This document shows, piece after piece, positions 1-10,500 of a DNA stretch of 64,000 nucleotides. The notes beneath the pieces are model-generated. The model saw nothing but the letters and a program-made list of their open reading frames with translations, was not told the origin of the DNA and did no database searches. The DNA is taken from NCBI GenBank assembly GCA_964034945.1, contig OZ035960.1:91229848-91293847 (forward strand). The letters run 5' to 3'. The translations under genes and the position numbers were made by a program. The stretch's first letter is position 1, and every line of letters begins with the position of its first letter. The stretch is from Chrysopilus asiliformis (lineage: Eukaryota; Arthropoda; Insecta; Diptera; Rhagionidae).

Positions 1-176
1 ATATTTAAACCAGAAGTATTTTAAACCATTTTTACTAATATTTTGTGTACGATTTGAGAATTTAAAAAATTATTCGGCCGCTAAAATCGTGTAATTTAAA
101 GTTCAAAATACTACACTAACACAAACAAATCGCCTTTGCTTTGCGAAAAGATGGCTGAACTTTCGAAATAAAATAA

Positions 177-229
177 GAGTTACTGTTTTGTGCCATACTA
201 AAGCTACAAACGGCACAAAACAGTAACTC
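177..229. repeat. Short perfect hairpin (18-bp arms)
   Basis: Positions 177-194 and 212-229 are perfect reverse complements (GAGTTACTGTTTTGTGCC), separated by 17 bases. No flanking duplication was found. It may be a degenerate foldback element or a transcribed stem-loop; nothing else supports a function. Confidence 0.7.
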
Positions 230-410
230 CAAGATGGCCCACCCTTTAGAAAAAAAAACATGTGTGTGCAGTGCACACGCGGTAGAAGTGAAACCTTGGG
301 AAAACTAAACAGCGAGAGAATGAGACGAATGCGGTATCAGGTGTGGGATAGTTATAGCGTTTATTTATTATAATATTGGTACAAAGTTCAAAAGTCATAT
401 TATATTTTTA

Positions 411-1624
411 TACCGGATTCATTATCAGCGACCCCAAAAACCCCCTTATGCCGATTTTTCCGAGGAAAAACGGGAAAAAGGATATTTATCCTTACAGGAC
501 CTTTCGTTTCGAATTTTGAAAATCTAATACCGGATTCGTGATCAGCGACCCCGATAACCCCCTAATGCCATTTTTTCCCCGGGAAAAATGGGGAAAAGGA
601 TATTTGCGTTATTCTTACAGGACCTTCCGTTTCGAATTTTGAAAATCTAATACCGGATTCGTAATCAGCGACCCCAAAAACCCCCTGATGCCGATTTTTC
701 CGGGGAAAAACGGGAAAAAGGATATTTGCGATATCCTTACAGGACTTCTCGGTTAGAATTTTGAAATTCCAACACCGGATTCCTAATCAGCGACCACGGA
801 AACCCCCTAAGGCCGATTTTCCCGGGGAAAAATGGGAAAAAGGATATTTTCATTATCCTTACAGGACCTTCCGTTTCGAATTTTGAAAATCTAATACCGG
901 ATTCGTGATCAGCGACCCCGATAACCCCCTAATGCCATTTTTCCCCGTGAAAAATGGGGAAAAGGATATTTGCGTATTCTTACAGGACCTTCCGTTTCGA
1001 ATTTTGAAAATCTAATACCGGATTCGTAATCAGCGACCCCAAAAACCCCCTGATGCCGATTTTTCCGGGGAAAAACGGGAAAAAGGATATTTGCGATATC
1101 CTTACAGGACTTCTCGGTTAGAATTTTGAAATTCCAACACCGGATTCCTAATCAGCGACCACGGAAACCCCCTAAGGCCGATTTTCCCGGGGAAAAATGG
1201 GAAAAAGGATATTTTCATTATCCTTACAGGACCTTCCGTTTCGAATTTTGAAAATCTAATACCGGATTCGTGATCAGCGACCCCAAAAACCCTATAATGC
1301 AAATTTTTCCGGGGAAAAATGGGAAAAAGGATATTTTCATTATCCTTACAGGACCTTCCGTTTCGAATTTTGAAAATCTAATACCGGAGTCGTGATCAGT
1401 GATCCCAAAAACCCTATAGTGCAAATTTTTCCGGGGAAAAATGGGAAAAGGGATATTTTCATTATCCTTACAGGACCTTCCGTTTCGAATTTTGAAAATC
1501 TAATACCGGATTCGTGATCAGCGACCCCAAAAACCCTAAAATGCAAATTTTTCCGGGGAAAAATGGGAAAAAGAATATTTTCATTATCCTAACAGGACCT
1601 TCCGTTTCGAATTTTGAAAATCTA
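411..1624. repeat. Satellite array, ten ~122-bp monomers with a trimeric higher-order repeat
   Basis: Ten head-to-tail monomers begin at 411, 527, 650, 772, 894, 1015, 1137, 1259, 1381 and 1503, each opening with ATACCGG or ACACCGG. Most are 121-123 bp and the first is 116 bp. Monomers 2-3-4 match 5-6-7 one for one in their diagnostic differences: CCGATAACC in 2 and 5, TTCTCGGTTAG in 3 and 6, ACCACGGAAACC in 4 and 7. This gives a ~366-bp higher-order unit. Monomers 8-10 form a homogeneous terminal subfamily (AACCCTATAATGC type). The short overlapping open frames across this array are a by-product of the periodicity and are not genes. Confidence 0.93.
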
Positions 1625-1677
1625 CATAGCTAAAAACCTGCTCCTGGCAACACAGATCATTTTGCAAAAAACCGCAT

Positions 1678-2007
1678 AAAAATCGATCCATCCAGTCTCT
1701 CTCGAGTTGCTGATTGAAGTGGTCGAGATTGGTTCCGGTCGGAGGAACCGCCATCTTTGAGTGTCTTTAGAGTGCAGACTTGTGTGTTCCAGGGGGGCTC
1801 GGGTGTCGGTCGTGATCCCGACTGTAAAAGCCAGAATAAACGTGTCGCCATTTTCATGGCGCACGTGTAATAATTTAATAAAACCTACTCGCTGCACCAT
1901 TCATGTGCAGTGAGAGAAGATTCACACTGGACTCTTGGCCATATAGTAGTAACTCGGCCATCTCAACTTAAACTCCAAAAAAAAAAAAAAAAAAAAAAAT
2001 CGATCCA
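1678..2007 (+). mobile_element. Poly(A)-tailed retroposed sequence with target duplication
   Basis: A ~286-bp body (from 1691) ends in 23 A residues (1977-1999) and is bracketed by AAAAATCGATCCA at 1678-1690 and again at the end of the A tract (to 2007). A duplicated target plus a 3' poly(A) tail is the hallmark of LINE-mediated retroposition. The body contains AATAAA near its 3' part and a GGTTCC-containing segment, but no clear tRNA A/B boxes, so it could be a SINE of unknown head, a processed transcript or a captured LTR fragment. Confidence 0.65.
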
Positions 2008-3104
2008 GTATTTTTGAGTTTTGTAATCTCAGGCAGACAGACAAACAATAAAACATCCATTTTTATATATATATAGTAGATATGTATACATTGCAATGTA
2101 TGACGAAACATCAGTAATTTATCGCCTCCTCTCTCCACTTCCTCCCTCCTAACACTTCTCCCTTCCCGTACCCCTCACTCTTCCCCTTCCACTTCTGACT
2201 ACACATCACTCTTGTTTACGATAAATTGACCGGCACCACTGATATGTACTACTAGATCGCGGCACTCGAACAATTTCATAGCAAAAAAATGGGACAGCGC
2301 GACTATGGTTGTCTCATTTTGTCTTATAATTTTAGTGATGCCAAACGTTCGTTTCAACCAACTCAATAACACTTGAATTATGTGTTTTACGTCGAACACA
2401 TAAGACTTGTACACGGTTTAGGGAATTGCATATTAATGTACAGTGGCAGCTCTGAATATTAACATGAATAATCGGTATAGGGATTGAATAATATTCCGTC
2501 GGGGACCTGCATAAGCATTTTTTTCCAGAATTTTAATTTCCCAGAATAACTAGCTTTGTCCCTTTTTTTCATTATAGCTTTTTGACGTTTCAGTGGCCTA
2601 TTTGAGATAGCAAATGGCGAGATCTATAGTAGGATATCTGTGACCGGCACCCATATGTATTCTATCTCATTTTCTCGCAGGCTAAAATATCCTATCTCTT
2701 TTTACTGTCGCTTTTTCGTTTCATCGAGTTTGAAATCACTCACAACGGCGCTAAAGAAGTTTTCACTTCAAAAAGTGACATTAAAACATAAACAAGTGAC
2801 ATTAAAACATAAACTCAACTTTGACTTGAATAGAAGGTAGATTATTTGTGCTTTAAAATATTAATTACATAATTAAGATGCTAGTGTCGAAGAAGTTCGG
2901 TGAAGCAATCGCGGTGTATTCTGAAATCAAAAGCACGACAGCGAAGACTACGTTTTGTATAGCATTCGAGCGGCTGCCTTGTCGCAGGCAGGAATATAGG
3001 CGGAGGCTCTTGTGGACGCTGAGAAGACGGCCTCACTGAATCAATCATGGACGAAGGGTTACTCGCGAAAGGGCGCTGCTCTGGCGGGCACGCAAAAAAA
3101 AAAT
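2008..3104. other. Gene-free stretch
   Basis: No coding sequence is recognised. It contains a strongly pyrimidine-rich tract at about 2126-2197. A segment near 2605-2640 (TTGAGATAGCAAAT) resembles the right edge of a repeat seen again near 7316. The open frames here are short and have no recognisable domain. Confidence 0.5.
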
Positions 3105-3440
3105 TACAACTAGTAATACACTCATTAATACATTAACAGCCGTCAACTTACATTTTCGAATTCGGACGAAACGTCCACTTCGAAAGCACTTCGAAAGCCA
3201 CCTGGTGGTAAAAATTCAAACTTAACAGAAATAGTTGGTTCCGACCTGTCCACTCTCTTTATATGTAGGCTCACTAGGTGAAACCAAATGATTAACATTG
3301 CCTTACCGTTTGTAACGCCAAGATCCCGTCATCACACACAAAAATGAATTACACCAGTGTTTAGAATGATAAGAAAAATTGATTTTTGCATGTCCGTCCG
3401 TTTGTCTGTCGGTCTGTCTGTCCACATTTTGTATTCACTA
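3105..3440. repeat. Two abutting interspersed-repeat fragments
   Basis: Positions 3105-3270 are closely repeated at 5870-6000 (shared CGAATTCGGACGAAACGTCC and CACTCTCTTTATATGTAGGC blocks). From about 3270 to 3425 lies a truncated copy of the family whose fuller copies are at 8660-9225 and 38000-38520, recognisable by the conserved gene-free motif CCTTACCGTTTGTAACGCCA and a (GTCC/GTCT)n stretch. Confidence 0.7.
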
Positions 3441-4030
3441 TAGCTTAAAAATGCGTTAAGTTAGTGACTTGAAATTTTTTGTGACTGAGTTTTACCAAAA
3501 TCGTAGTGTTCTATCAACTTTTGGTTTTTTTTTTATCAACTATCAAGAGTACCGTTAGCTAGAACGGGTACCTCCCATACATTTTTTTTAAATACAAATT
3601 TCTCTAAAACTGCGCTTTTGTCGCACGATTAGTTCTATTAGTTACAAATGGTAGAGCAAACTTATTATACCCTACTTGTGGTTTCACCATGGTATAATAA
3701 TATAATAGTAACTATAACCAACGTTTGTATTTTTCTTAGAAATAAAAGTATGCATATTTTTTATATATCAATTTTATTTTTGATTGAACAACATTATTAT
3801 AATTCAAACCCATCGGGAATCGCTTCTATCTTCAAATATTTGTTCGCTCTCAAGTTCCAATGATCACAATTGCACTGTTTACAGGTGTCATGTTTATCTA
3901 ACTTGTCCCCTAAAAACACATAAAAGAATTAATCTAAATTAATTCCTTTTTACAAAATTCTAGGGAAGGAAAGAGGAGTAGGTACTCTCTAATTTAGTCA
4001 GCTACATTGCAAGAAATTATTTTTATTGCA
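3441..4030. other. Gene-free AT-rich stretch
   Basis: Nothing coding is recognised. It contains a CTTATTATACC / GGTATAATAAT near-inverted pair at 3659-3700 around a TGGTTTCACCAT core similar to the end of the repeat family at 9190-9220. Confidence 0.4.
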
Positions 4031-4038
4031 ATATTTTG

Positions 4039-4873
4039 CAGAGTACGGAAAAATATCACTCACGAATGCAAAAACTTCATTCTTCTTGATTTCATTTATT
4101 CCCGAATGGAATATAAAAAACCAAAATTCGTGAGGGAATCGTTTCATGCGATTTTTTGGCCATTCAATTCGCTCAAGAGAGAATCGAAACCAGTTTTTAT
4201 CTATTCCATTTGTTCGTGAGAGAATGCTAATGATTTTTTAACTATTCTATTCTCTCGTGAGTGAGTAAGAATGAAAAAGAATCATTCTTTTTCTCTCACT
4301 TTTTCTCTTTCTCACAGTATTGAATTTTTTTATATGGATTTCGGACTCCAATATCAAAAAAGTATTTTAACTTTTAACGCTAACGAGTAATTCTCGAATC
4401 GTATTATAAATAAAAATGGGACGAAAAAGATATTTTAATTTGGAAAAATATGTGGAATATGATTTAGTCGGGGGTATTTCCAAATGTTTAATGTGCAATA
4501 AGCAACTTAAAGGAAAATTAGCCCTATTTCAAAAATGTCTTTCTGTCTGACAAACTAACAAACGAACATACATTTCAAACGCATATACCCTCTTTGTTCC
4601 GTCGGGGGTAAAAATTAGACACGTTAAAAATGTCTAATATCAACATATTTCAACTTTACTTCATCCAATAATTGCATTCACAAAACATTTTTGCGCGACA
4701 AATTCGTGAGCGAATTCAATTTTTCCATTCTCCAAATTTTCGATTCCATTCGCGAACACAATCTGAAAAATACGGTAATGGAAAAATAAATCTCGTGAGT
4801 GAATGAAAAATAAAATTCTCGTGATAATCATTTGCAAACGAGTGAATGAAAAAGAATCATTCTCCGTACTATG
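4039..4873 (+). mobile_element. hAT transposon remnant (835 bp)
   Basis: The ends are CAGAGTACGG and, read from the other side, CATAGTACGG. They are flanked by a perfect 8-bp target duplication ATATTTTG at 4031-4038 and 4874-4881. Eight-base duplications and CA-type short TIRs fit hAT. Subterminal regions contain many diffuse CTCACGAATG / CATTCTCTCACG-type repeats on both strands, as expected for transposase-binding sites. A BED-finger-like ORF start lies inside (4416). The rest of the transposase is missing, replaced by unrelated repeat sequence, so the copy is non-autonomous. Confidence 0.88.
4416..4550 (+). pseudogene. Truncated BED-type zinc-finger N-terminus of hAT transposase
   Basis: An ATG-started 44-codon frame begins MGRKRYFNLEKYVEYDL and continues to KCLMCNKQLKGKL. 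The spacing of the aromatic residues and the CxxC pair (CLMC) match the start of a BED finger, the DNA-binding domain that opens many hAT transposases. The His/Cys partner half and the catalytic domain are absent. The frame runs into an unrelated repeat (ALFQKCLSV) and stops. It is inferred to be a relic rather than a working gene. Confidence 0.6.
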
Positions 4874-5288
4874 ATATTTTGTTAAATCTAAAATATAATA
4901 TGTAACTGTTCAACGAGCAGCACGGGAAGCTATTACAGATATCGCTCGTCAAAAGGTGGGAGGGGGGGACTTTATCATTTGTACAACAGGATAATCCTAC
5001 GAAAATTCGGCCATTTACAGGATTTTTTTTCCCGAAAAACAGGTTAAAAGCCGGACACATTTTTACATTAGTGCAAAAGGGTTAAATTATTTGTAAATAC
5101 AGAAAAAACGGAGTCAAAGAAAAAATAGAATTTGTTAAAATTTGAATTTTTGGTAAATTTCATGCGCCGAAAACTCAAATTTTTGGGTGAAAACGCAGGG
5201 TTGAAAATTTCGCAGGATTTAATATACGATGGTTACGTATGTATAACTAAAGTTGAAAAATTAAGGAGACTAGACTTTTCGATGCATC

Positions 5289-5457
5289 AAAGCTGATTTA
5301 CAATGCAGCAGCAACGCCAACAGCAACAGCAACGTCACAGAGAAAGTGTTTTGATTGGTCGAGAGTCGTCACATGGTCGACTCTCGACCAATCAAAACAC
5401 TTTCTCTGTGACGTTGCTGTTGCTGTTGGCGTTGCTGCTGCATTGTAAATCAGCTTT
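5289..5457. repeat. Perfect 80-bp inverted repeat (palindrome) with CAG-rich arms
   Basis: The arms at 5289-5368 and 5378-5457 are exact reverse complements over all 80 bases, separated by nine bases (TCACATGGT). The outer half of each arm is a CAG/CAA-rich block (GCAGCAACGCCAACAGCAAC) and the inner half carries GTGTTTTGATTGGTCGAGAG. The whole palindrome happens to be open in one frame (poly-Gln then poly-Leu), a consequence of the symmetry. A transcript would fold into an 80-bp duplex. No duplicated target was identified next to it. Confidence 0.95.
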
Positions 5458-5869
5458 TAATAAGCTGAGCGAACAATTATTAAGGTTGATTCTAGACATA
5501 TGAAAAATTTTATGCTCCATCATACAAAACAGGTAACAACAAAAGGTTCATATTTGACATAAAGATTTCGTAGTTTTTTTTTCAATGATGGAGTACATCA
5601 TGGTTCGTATCGAAAAAGTTAAGAGGAAAAAAATTTTTCATTTGATTTTACATTATTTTTGCTTACAGAGAAATTCAATTTCACCTTACAGAGAAATTCA
5701 ATTTACCTTCTATTCAAAACTCCAGTGCCTATTTTTACCTCGTCTCCAGATGTTATTCTATGTCTCGGATAACTAATTGCGTCCTCTTAAATAACAAAAG
5801 TGTTTTTATTATCGAAATACGGAAAAGTTATGCAAAACTTACCAGTCGAGATTCCCGCCTTTTTTTAAA
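5458..5869. other. Gene-free stretch
   Basis: No coding signal. A 20-base segment CTTACAGAGAAATTCAATTT is present twice with a 23-bp period starting at 5662. Otherwise nothing is recognised. Confidence 0.4.
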
Positions 5870-6000
5870 TAAATGACAACTAGTAATACACTCACATTAA
5901 CAACCGTCCACTTACATTTTCGAATTCGGACGAAACGTCCACTTCGGAAGCACTTCGAAAGCCACCTGGCCACTCTCTTTATATGTAGGCTTACTACTCC
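5870..6000. repeat. Second copy of the 3105-3270 interspersed repeat
   Basis: Shares long near-identical blocks with 3105-3270, including TACAACTAGTAATACACTCA-like start and the CGAATTCGGACGAAACGTCC core. No TIR or TSD is clear; unclassified. Confidence 0.7.
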
Positions 6001-6104
6001 CCACTCACCATCACTTGGCCGGAGCGAAAGACGTGCCGCCTCAAAGTGAGTTCTAATGTAAACACAGTCATAGAACTTCATTTCATATCACTACCGCAAA
6101 CTTA

Positions 6105-6500
6105 AAGCTAGAACCTGAATCGTACGTCGATGCGTCCGTCATGCGTGCGTCTGGTTGACAGTTCGATGCGGTGACAGTTGTGTACGGCAACGAATCTGGA
6201 GTTAACGCATTGTTTTGCACTTCTTCTATTAGTTTATCGTCGAAACAATTACTTTCAATTTGTTCCATACTTAAATTGCTTAAATCGTAAACAAACTTTT
6301 TTTGCGAAATGACATTTCCGTGCGTTGCCGCATGTAAAAGTAGAAAGTCGACCTACTCTATACGGTGACGGTGCGTTGCCGCATCGGACAAACGCATTAT
6401 TAGGGGAGTACTCATAGCAGCCCGTTGATTTTACTTTGACCGCATCGAACTGTCAACGTGACGGACGCATGGCATGGCGGACGTATGTTTCTGGTTCTAC
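6105..6500. mobile_element. Tourist-like MITE, older copy (family 1)
   Basis: Begins AAGCTAGAACCTGAATCG after TTA (6102-6104) and ends GGTTCTA-C before TTA (6501-6503). The inner parts of the ends (GACGGACGCAT, TTGACAGTTCGATGC) are inverted with respect to each other. A closely similar, better preserved copy lies at 28610-28987. Its 3-bp TTA duplication and long TIRs point to mobilisation by PIF/Harbinger transposase. No ORF of note. Confidence 0.85.
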
Positions 6501-6548
6501 TTAAAAGCTCTAAATAGCGATTTCGTTAGAGATACACTTCGTTATATC

Positions 6549-6897
6549 TAGAGAGCCTTTAACCTGGAGAGTGGCCATGCGACCTTAATAGACTGTGCTA
6601 ATGAGTAGGACAGTCTATTAACTCCAATTAGAACAGTCTAATAGGTCAGTTAGAACAGCTTTTTCTCCAGATTAGAACAGTCTGTAAACAATTTTTCAAT
6701 TTATCAAAACAACTATGAGTTTCCAAATTTTTTTGATACATCAAACATGCTATTTTTACATATATTAACCACCTTCAGTTATTTTGGGAATTATTTATAA
6801 CAATGAATCAAATTTTTAAAGTTTTTCGCGCTAGTTTTTCAGCTTGGCGGCCATTTTTAGATGTCCCGATGGCCACTCTCTAGGTATAGGCTCTCTA
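6549..6897. mobile_element. hAT-type MITE (349 bp)
   Basis: Inverted ends TAGAGAGCCT followed by GAGAGTGGCCAT occur at both termini (about 28 bp with a few mismatches). They are flanked by a perfect 8-bp duplication GTTATATC at 6541-6548 and 6898-6905. There is no coding capacity. The 8-bp duplication assigns it to hAT. Confidence 0.88.
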
Positions 6898-7039
6898 GTT
6901 ATATCTATGCCAAGAATCCCAGTGCAGGCCCTCTGCTTTGACGATTACAGGTACTCTAGGTAATTGAAGTTAGAAAATGATCGTTGACAATTGAGTGTAG
7001 GGCGAGCACAGAACTATATACATAGAACAACTGTCACCA

Positions 7040-7300
7040 TACAAAGCTCTGCTGAAAAATGGTCCCAAAAGTATTTCCCTCTTTATCGTACTTGAACGCA
7101 TCCACTGAACTGTGTAAGGTCGCGAAATTCAAATTTAGTTTGCCGCGAAATTCAAATTTCACAAGTTTGAGACTAACTTTAGGCGCCAACACCATTCCGA
7201 AAGTCTATTTTCCTTTGACAGCTCACGGTTTAAACGAGAGGACTATATTTATTTTCATACGGTTATCTTGCTCTTACTTGACTCGTTTTGATTCACTGAA
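7040..7300. repeat. Interspersed repeat, copy 1 (pair of 36716-36960)
   Basis: Nearly identical over about 200 bp to 36716-36960: shared GCTCTGCTGAAAAATGGTCC, AATTTAGTTTGCCGCGAAAT and TTTCCTTTGACAGCTCACGG blocks. The second copy carries a small internal duplication. Unclassified; ends immediately upstream of the BTB-kelch gene and may have contributed to its 5' flank. Confidence 0.75.
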
Positions 7301-7514
7301 CTGTATTTAAATGGGACCATTTGAGACAGCAAATCGAGCGATCTAGTATATCTATGAGGGCGAGGTTTTGATCGTTGATAGTTTATATTTTTGCATATTT
7401 TAAAAAAAAAATAAGTCTAAAGCCTATTTTCTAAGGATATTGCCTCAAATTCTACAATTCTATCGTCACTTTTTTTTATAAGAGTTTTTATAAAGTATCT
7501 TTTCACAACGAATT

Positions 7515-10500
7515 ATGGAAGTGATCGAAATTGATAACTCAGCAAAACATTCAATTGTTTTCCGCGGTAAATTGAAGGAGAACCGTGAAAAGGTATTAAT
7601 CGAGGCAGTGTTTTTTTTTACACAATAATACTTTTTAATTTCTCGGAAAATTTATTTAACAGCTATGCGATGTTCAGCTAAAAGTTCAGGACACTTTGAT
7701 TCCCGCTCATAAAATAATTTTGGCGTCAAACTCAGATTATTTTCAGAATATGCTTGCGGGTAAGTAAGAATTATAGAAAAAATTTCTTCGGTCTTACAAT
7801 TAGATAAGTTTCATAAAAACATTGCAGGAACAGTCGCTTTTGGGGATTCTAATAATTCTGTTATCGCGATCGAGGATGAGTTTTCCCTGGATTCCATAAA
7901 ATCAATCGTCAACTACATCTACACTGGAAAGTTGAGTTTCATTCTTCAAAATGCCACTAATCTGCTTAAAGCTGCCGATTTTTATGGAATCGAGTTTATT
8001 AAGAAGTCATGCCGCGATATTTTAGTATTAAATGTTACTGAGGAGAATCGCATTAAAACTTGGTGCTTGTTTGGTAAGAAAAAGTAATTTTTACATTGCG
8101 CTTTTACTTTCTTATGCGAAGTATACTAAAGTATACTAAAGTATATAAAAAGTTTCGACCTCTTAATTTTGGCCAAAAAACATTTCCCGGGCACTCCTGG
8201 GGGTCTATTATGGAATACGAGCGTAATCGTAACGATTGGGATTTGCCTGTTGTTGTTAGTGTTTTCTACCAACAACAACAGGCAAATGCCAATCGTTACG
8301 ATTACGATCGTATTCCATAATAGGCCACCTGAGTCGATTTGAGCATTATTTCGAAAAATGTCTTTCTGTCTGTCAGTCTGTGTACAAGATTTCTCGAAAA
8401 CTAACGGAATTTTACAGGCGTGTTTGGTACTAGAATGGGGCGATCTCATCATTTTTTGGTATGAATCGGTTAACCAAAGTAAGTAAAATGGTAGCGTTTC
8501 ATTAATGTTAATTTAGTTTTTTGCGGTTTACTCCAAGACTACGAGATTTTTAATAGTGTTAAGTATGACAATAGTTGGAGACAATAAAATTTCCTACATT
8601 TTTGTCTTTTACTAGACTTCCGTCTCTCAAGCCATTATCGAGATATACTGCTATTTAAAAACATAACAAAAGCTATAATTGCCAATCTGCAATTATTGAA
8701 AACCCGTATGGTGTTATTCGTATGAAAATTCGAACAATTGTATCAAAATTCAACTTTGAAGTCAAATTTTCCAATAAGATTTTTTAAAATTTTTTCCAAT
8801 CGGATTTTGATGTATGGGAGTTTTATGAAGAATCATATCCTAAATAACTTTTGTTCTGGAACTTTTTCGATAAGATGCACCGTTTTTGAGATATTCGTAA
8901 AAACGTTTTCGTTTGTATGGGGGGTACCCCCTCTAATGGTCCATTTTTGTCCATAAACTAACTTAGCCTCGCATTTTACGAAAAATGGATGCACGCAAAA
9001 TTTCAAGGCTCTAGCTCAATCCGTGCGCCCGCAATCCGCGCCACAGACAGACAGACGGACGGACGAACAGACGGACGGACGGACGGACATGCAAAAATCA
9101 ATTTTTTTTTATCATTCTAAACACACTGGTGTAATTCATTTTTGTGTATGATAACCGGATCTTGGCGTTACAAACGGTAAGGCAAAGTTATATACCCTTT
9201 GGTTTCACCATACGGGTACAAAAATCAGTTTTTTGCGATTATGTCGAAAAAAAAACGGTTTTTGCTGGTTGCGGGTGTGAGATAAATTAATGAGAATAGA
9301 ATTCTCCACAGTTTTGGCTTTCAATGTTATCTTTTCCCGTTAGTGAGATATTTTCATTAAAATGTAAAAAATAGATTTTTGCGAATTGCTTGGGAACTAA
9401 CGGTTTTTCGAAAAGAGTTAACTGAAGAATTAAAGATATTAAAATTCTCTACATTTTTCCTTTTACCATAAATCGTAATATTTCACCGTTATCGAGATAT
9501 TTCAGATTTTGTAGAATAAAAAACATTTTTCTATAAACTGAAATTTTATTTTTCGGGTTATAAATTGTGCAGAAACGTAGATTTTGTATAAGAAAGTCAT
9601 GTGCTGTTCACATCAGATATTTTTTAAAATTTGCTTTATTTTTTTAGAACAAATGAATTGTAATACTGAGGATGTTGATAAGTTAATTGCGTATAACATA
9701 AATCCTATTTCGAATCATCCAGATTTCCTTTCACTCAGTGGACAGTTTGTAATTTTGTTTTTCAAATTCTAAACTTAAATTACGGCAATTGGATTTTTTC
9801 GACTGTTTACAGGTTGTGAAATTTTTCACAAATATTGTTAAATACATTCCGAAGAATTCCGCAGAGAAAGTCTATTTGGCTATGATCAAATGGATCAAAT
9901 ATGATGATACTAGAAAGCCTTTCTGCACTGAATTAATTAAGCTGTTTCCATTGAAATATATAAAAACTATTCCTCAGCACCTGAGAAGTGAAAAATTAAT
10001 ACAAGAAAATATCGACTTGATTAGATGGCTATTTAATGCAGAGATAGATTTTAAAATGTATGAAGATAGTTCTAACTGTGTTTTTATTATGGAAAGAGAT
10101 GCCACTTATTATTGGATTGTCAATTTAGAAACCATGGAAATCAAAAGGAAAAAATTTCCAATTAAACTAACCGAATTCACCTTAACTACAATTAATTCAG
10201 GAATATTCGTTTTTGGAGGAAGAATGAACGGCGAATATTTAACAATTTGTCACATTTTTGATCCAACTACTGATGAGTGGAGCACAATTCCATTTCTACA
10301 TGAAATCAAAAATTACAAATCTTGTTATTTGAACGGTAAAATATATTTGTTTGGTAGAAAAGATCAAAAAATAGAAATTATATCGTTTGATGTTAAAACA
10401 CAAACTACTAGGAAGTTACCAGGTGTTGCCTTTGAAGATTTATGTTTTAATATCTACGTTTCAGGTTTTGTACATTATTATGAGAAAGTATAAAATAGTA

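Noticed and set aside
1102..1546. Three similar 66-residue minus-strand frames
   Set aside because: They are 122 bp apart and repeat with the satellite period; they reflect tandem monomers.
2126..2197. Long polypyrimidine tract as a splice acceptor
   Set aside because: No coding exon follows; simple composition bias explains it.
5303..5503. Open frame with poly-Gln then poly-Leu
   Set aside because: It spans the perfect palindrome; both homopolymeric parts are the two strands of one CAG-rich arm, so openness follows from symmetry rather than coding selection.
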